Part shown: in pieces, positions 63,331-64,000 of the stretch
How positions within the stretch are numbered: position 1 is the stretch's first letter
How the letters are laid out: every line of letters starts with the position of its first letter
Assembly: GCF_011043775.1 (NCBI RefSeq)
Contig: NZ_JAAKXY010000001.1
Coordinates: forward strand, 411,617-475,616
Direction of reading: 5' to 3'
Source: Natronolimnobius sp. AArcel1
GTDB taxonomy: Archaea; Halobacteriota; Halobacteria; Halobacteriales; Natrialbaceae
Length of the DNA: 64,000 nt
Translations under genes and position numbers: made by a program
Notes under the pieces: model-generated
Databases searched by the model: none
Seen by the model: only the letters and a program-made list of their open reading frames with translations
Told to the model about the DNA's origin: nothing

Positions 63331-64000
63331 ATGTCAGACTCAGACTCCGACGCGAACGCAGGGGAACAACTCACGGTCGTCCTCCCAGACGGCTCGGAAC
63401 TCGCCGTTGACGACGGCGCAACGGTCGAAGACTGCGCCTACGAAATCGGCCCAGGACTCGGTAGAGACACCGTCGCCGGCAAACTCGATGGCGACTTCGT
63501 CGCCAAAGAAGCACCCGCCTACGATGGTGCCGAACTCGAGATCATCACCGAGGGCAGCGACGAATCGCTGCGCGTCATGCGCCACTCGGCCTCGCACTGT
63601 CTCGCACAGGCCGTCGAGCGCCTCTACGACGAGGAGACGGTCAAACTCGCCATCGGCCCGCCAACGGACGAAGGCTTTTACTACGACTTCGACAACCTCG
63701 ATATCGACGAGTCCGATCTCCGTGACCTCGAGGCCGAAATCGAGGACATCATCGCCGAAGATTACGAAATCGAGCGCGAAGACGTCTCCATCGAGGAGGC
63801 CGAAGAACGCCTCGCAGGCGAACCGTACAAACTCGAGTTGCTCGAGGAACTCGCCGAGGAGGGAGACACCGTTTCCTTCTACAAACAGGGCGAGTGGGAA
63901 GACCTCTGTGCCGGTCCACACGTCGACTCGACAGGCGAAATCGGCGTCGTGAAACTGCTCGAGATCGCTGGCGCATACTGGCGCGGCGACGAGGAAAACG
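63331..64000 (+). CDS. thrS: Threonyl-tRNA synthetase, N-terminal part (cut by window edge)
   Basis: 223 residues visible, open to the right edge. After a 12-residue acidic start, a TGS domain (LTVVLPDGSELAVDDGATV) is followed by the second additional (editing-like) domain: RVMRHSASHCLAQAVERLY (HxxxH zinc motif), IGPPTDEGFYYDFD and DLCAGPHVDSTGEIG. This is the bacterial-type architecture with TGS and SAD domains, which some haloarchaea have. It ends before the catalytic core. The leader contains a mini-ORF and hairpins. Confidence 0.93.
   Translation, partial: MSDSDSDANAGEQLTVVLPDGSELAVDDGATVEDCAYEIGPGLGRDTVAGKLDGDFVAKEAPAYDGAELEIITEGSDESLRVMRHSASHCLAQAVERLYDEETVKLAIGPPTDEGFYYDFDNLDIDESDLRDLEAEIEDIIAEDYEIEREDVSIEEAEERLAGEPYKLELLEELAEEGDTVSFYKQGEWEDLCAGPHVDSTGEIGVVKLLEIAGAYWRGDEEN

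Overview
This 64 kb window is chromosomal DNA of a haloarchaeon (class Halobacteria), most likely from the Natrialbales side of the group. The DNA is GC-rich with very frequent CTCGAG, and the predicted proteins are strongly acidic. Several genes are archaea-specific: the AglB oligosaccharyltransferase, CDP-archaeol synthase CarS, CTP-dependent riboflavin kinase, TYW1, and two-winged-helix regulators. Many genes have an A/T-rich TATA-like element about 26-30 nt before the start codon, as expected for leaderless archaeal transcripts. I see no rRNA, tRNA, CRISPR array or intact insertion sequence. The genus assignment is inference.

Layout. (1) 1-1096: an S8 serine protease running off the left edge. 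(2) 1234-8707: a branched-chain amino acid cluster on the minus strand, transcribed leuA, ilvB, ilvN, ilvC, a small repeat protein, leuC, leuD. leuB is not next to it. ilvB has its own promoter and a candidate leader peptide, and the start of leuA appears frame-disrupted. ilvE lies far away at 55840. (3) 9.2-12.2 kb: small conserved haloarchaeal genes. (4) 12.3-26.3 kb: an N-glycosylation (agl) island. It holds an AglJ-type transferase, UDP-glucose dehydrogenase, a nucleotide-sugar epimerase, a flippase, two more glycosyltransferases and AglB. Also here are three divergent paralogues with a ParB/sulfiredoxin-like C-terminal motif, a collapsed second flippase and a relic of a sugar-nucleotidyltransferase, so the island has been rearranged.

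(5) 26.7-30.3 kb: a tiny hydrophobic protein, a CHAT-domain protease-like protein and a Cdc6/Orc1-like AAA protein with a degenerate Walker A. The AAA gene overlaps the glpC stop codon. (6) 30.3-36.6 kb: glycerol catabolism, with glpABC and divergent glpK. (7) 36.9-42.4 kb: an orphan gene, a HAD phosphatase, an iron alcohol dehydrogenase, an AAC(3)-fold acetyltransferase and TYW1. (8) 42.4-47.7 kb: a TetR regulator facing a secreted CARDB-type protein and an MMPL/RND exporter. A perfect palindrome brackets the predicted TATA box of that operon. (9) 47.8-51.4 kb: a DICT-like regulator, ribK-ribB, a membrane protein and a two-winged-helix regulator.

(10) 51.5-54.9 kb: a His/Asp-rich beta-propeller lipoprotein followed by a CopC-CopD fusion, a likely metal-handling pair. 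(11) 55-64 kb: a zinc-ribbon P-loop kinase-like protein, ilvE, an ACR3-like transporter, an NTF2-like protein, a DUF502 protein, proline dehydrogenase, carS, a membrane-anchored protein, pyrE, yqeC and the start of thrS, which has a structured leader with a 13-codon mini-ORF.

The observations most worth following are the candidate attenuator-like leaders (ilvB, thrS), the leuA frame anomaly, the ParB-like family in the glycosylation island, the CHAT/AAA module coupled to glpABC, and the TetR operator architecture. Functional calls rest on motif recognition and memory of families. No database search was run.
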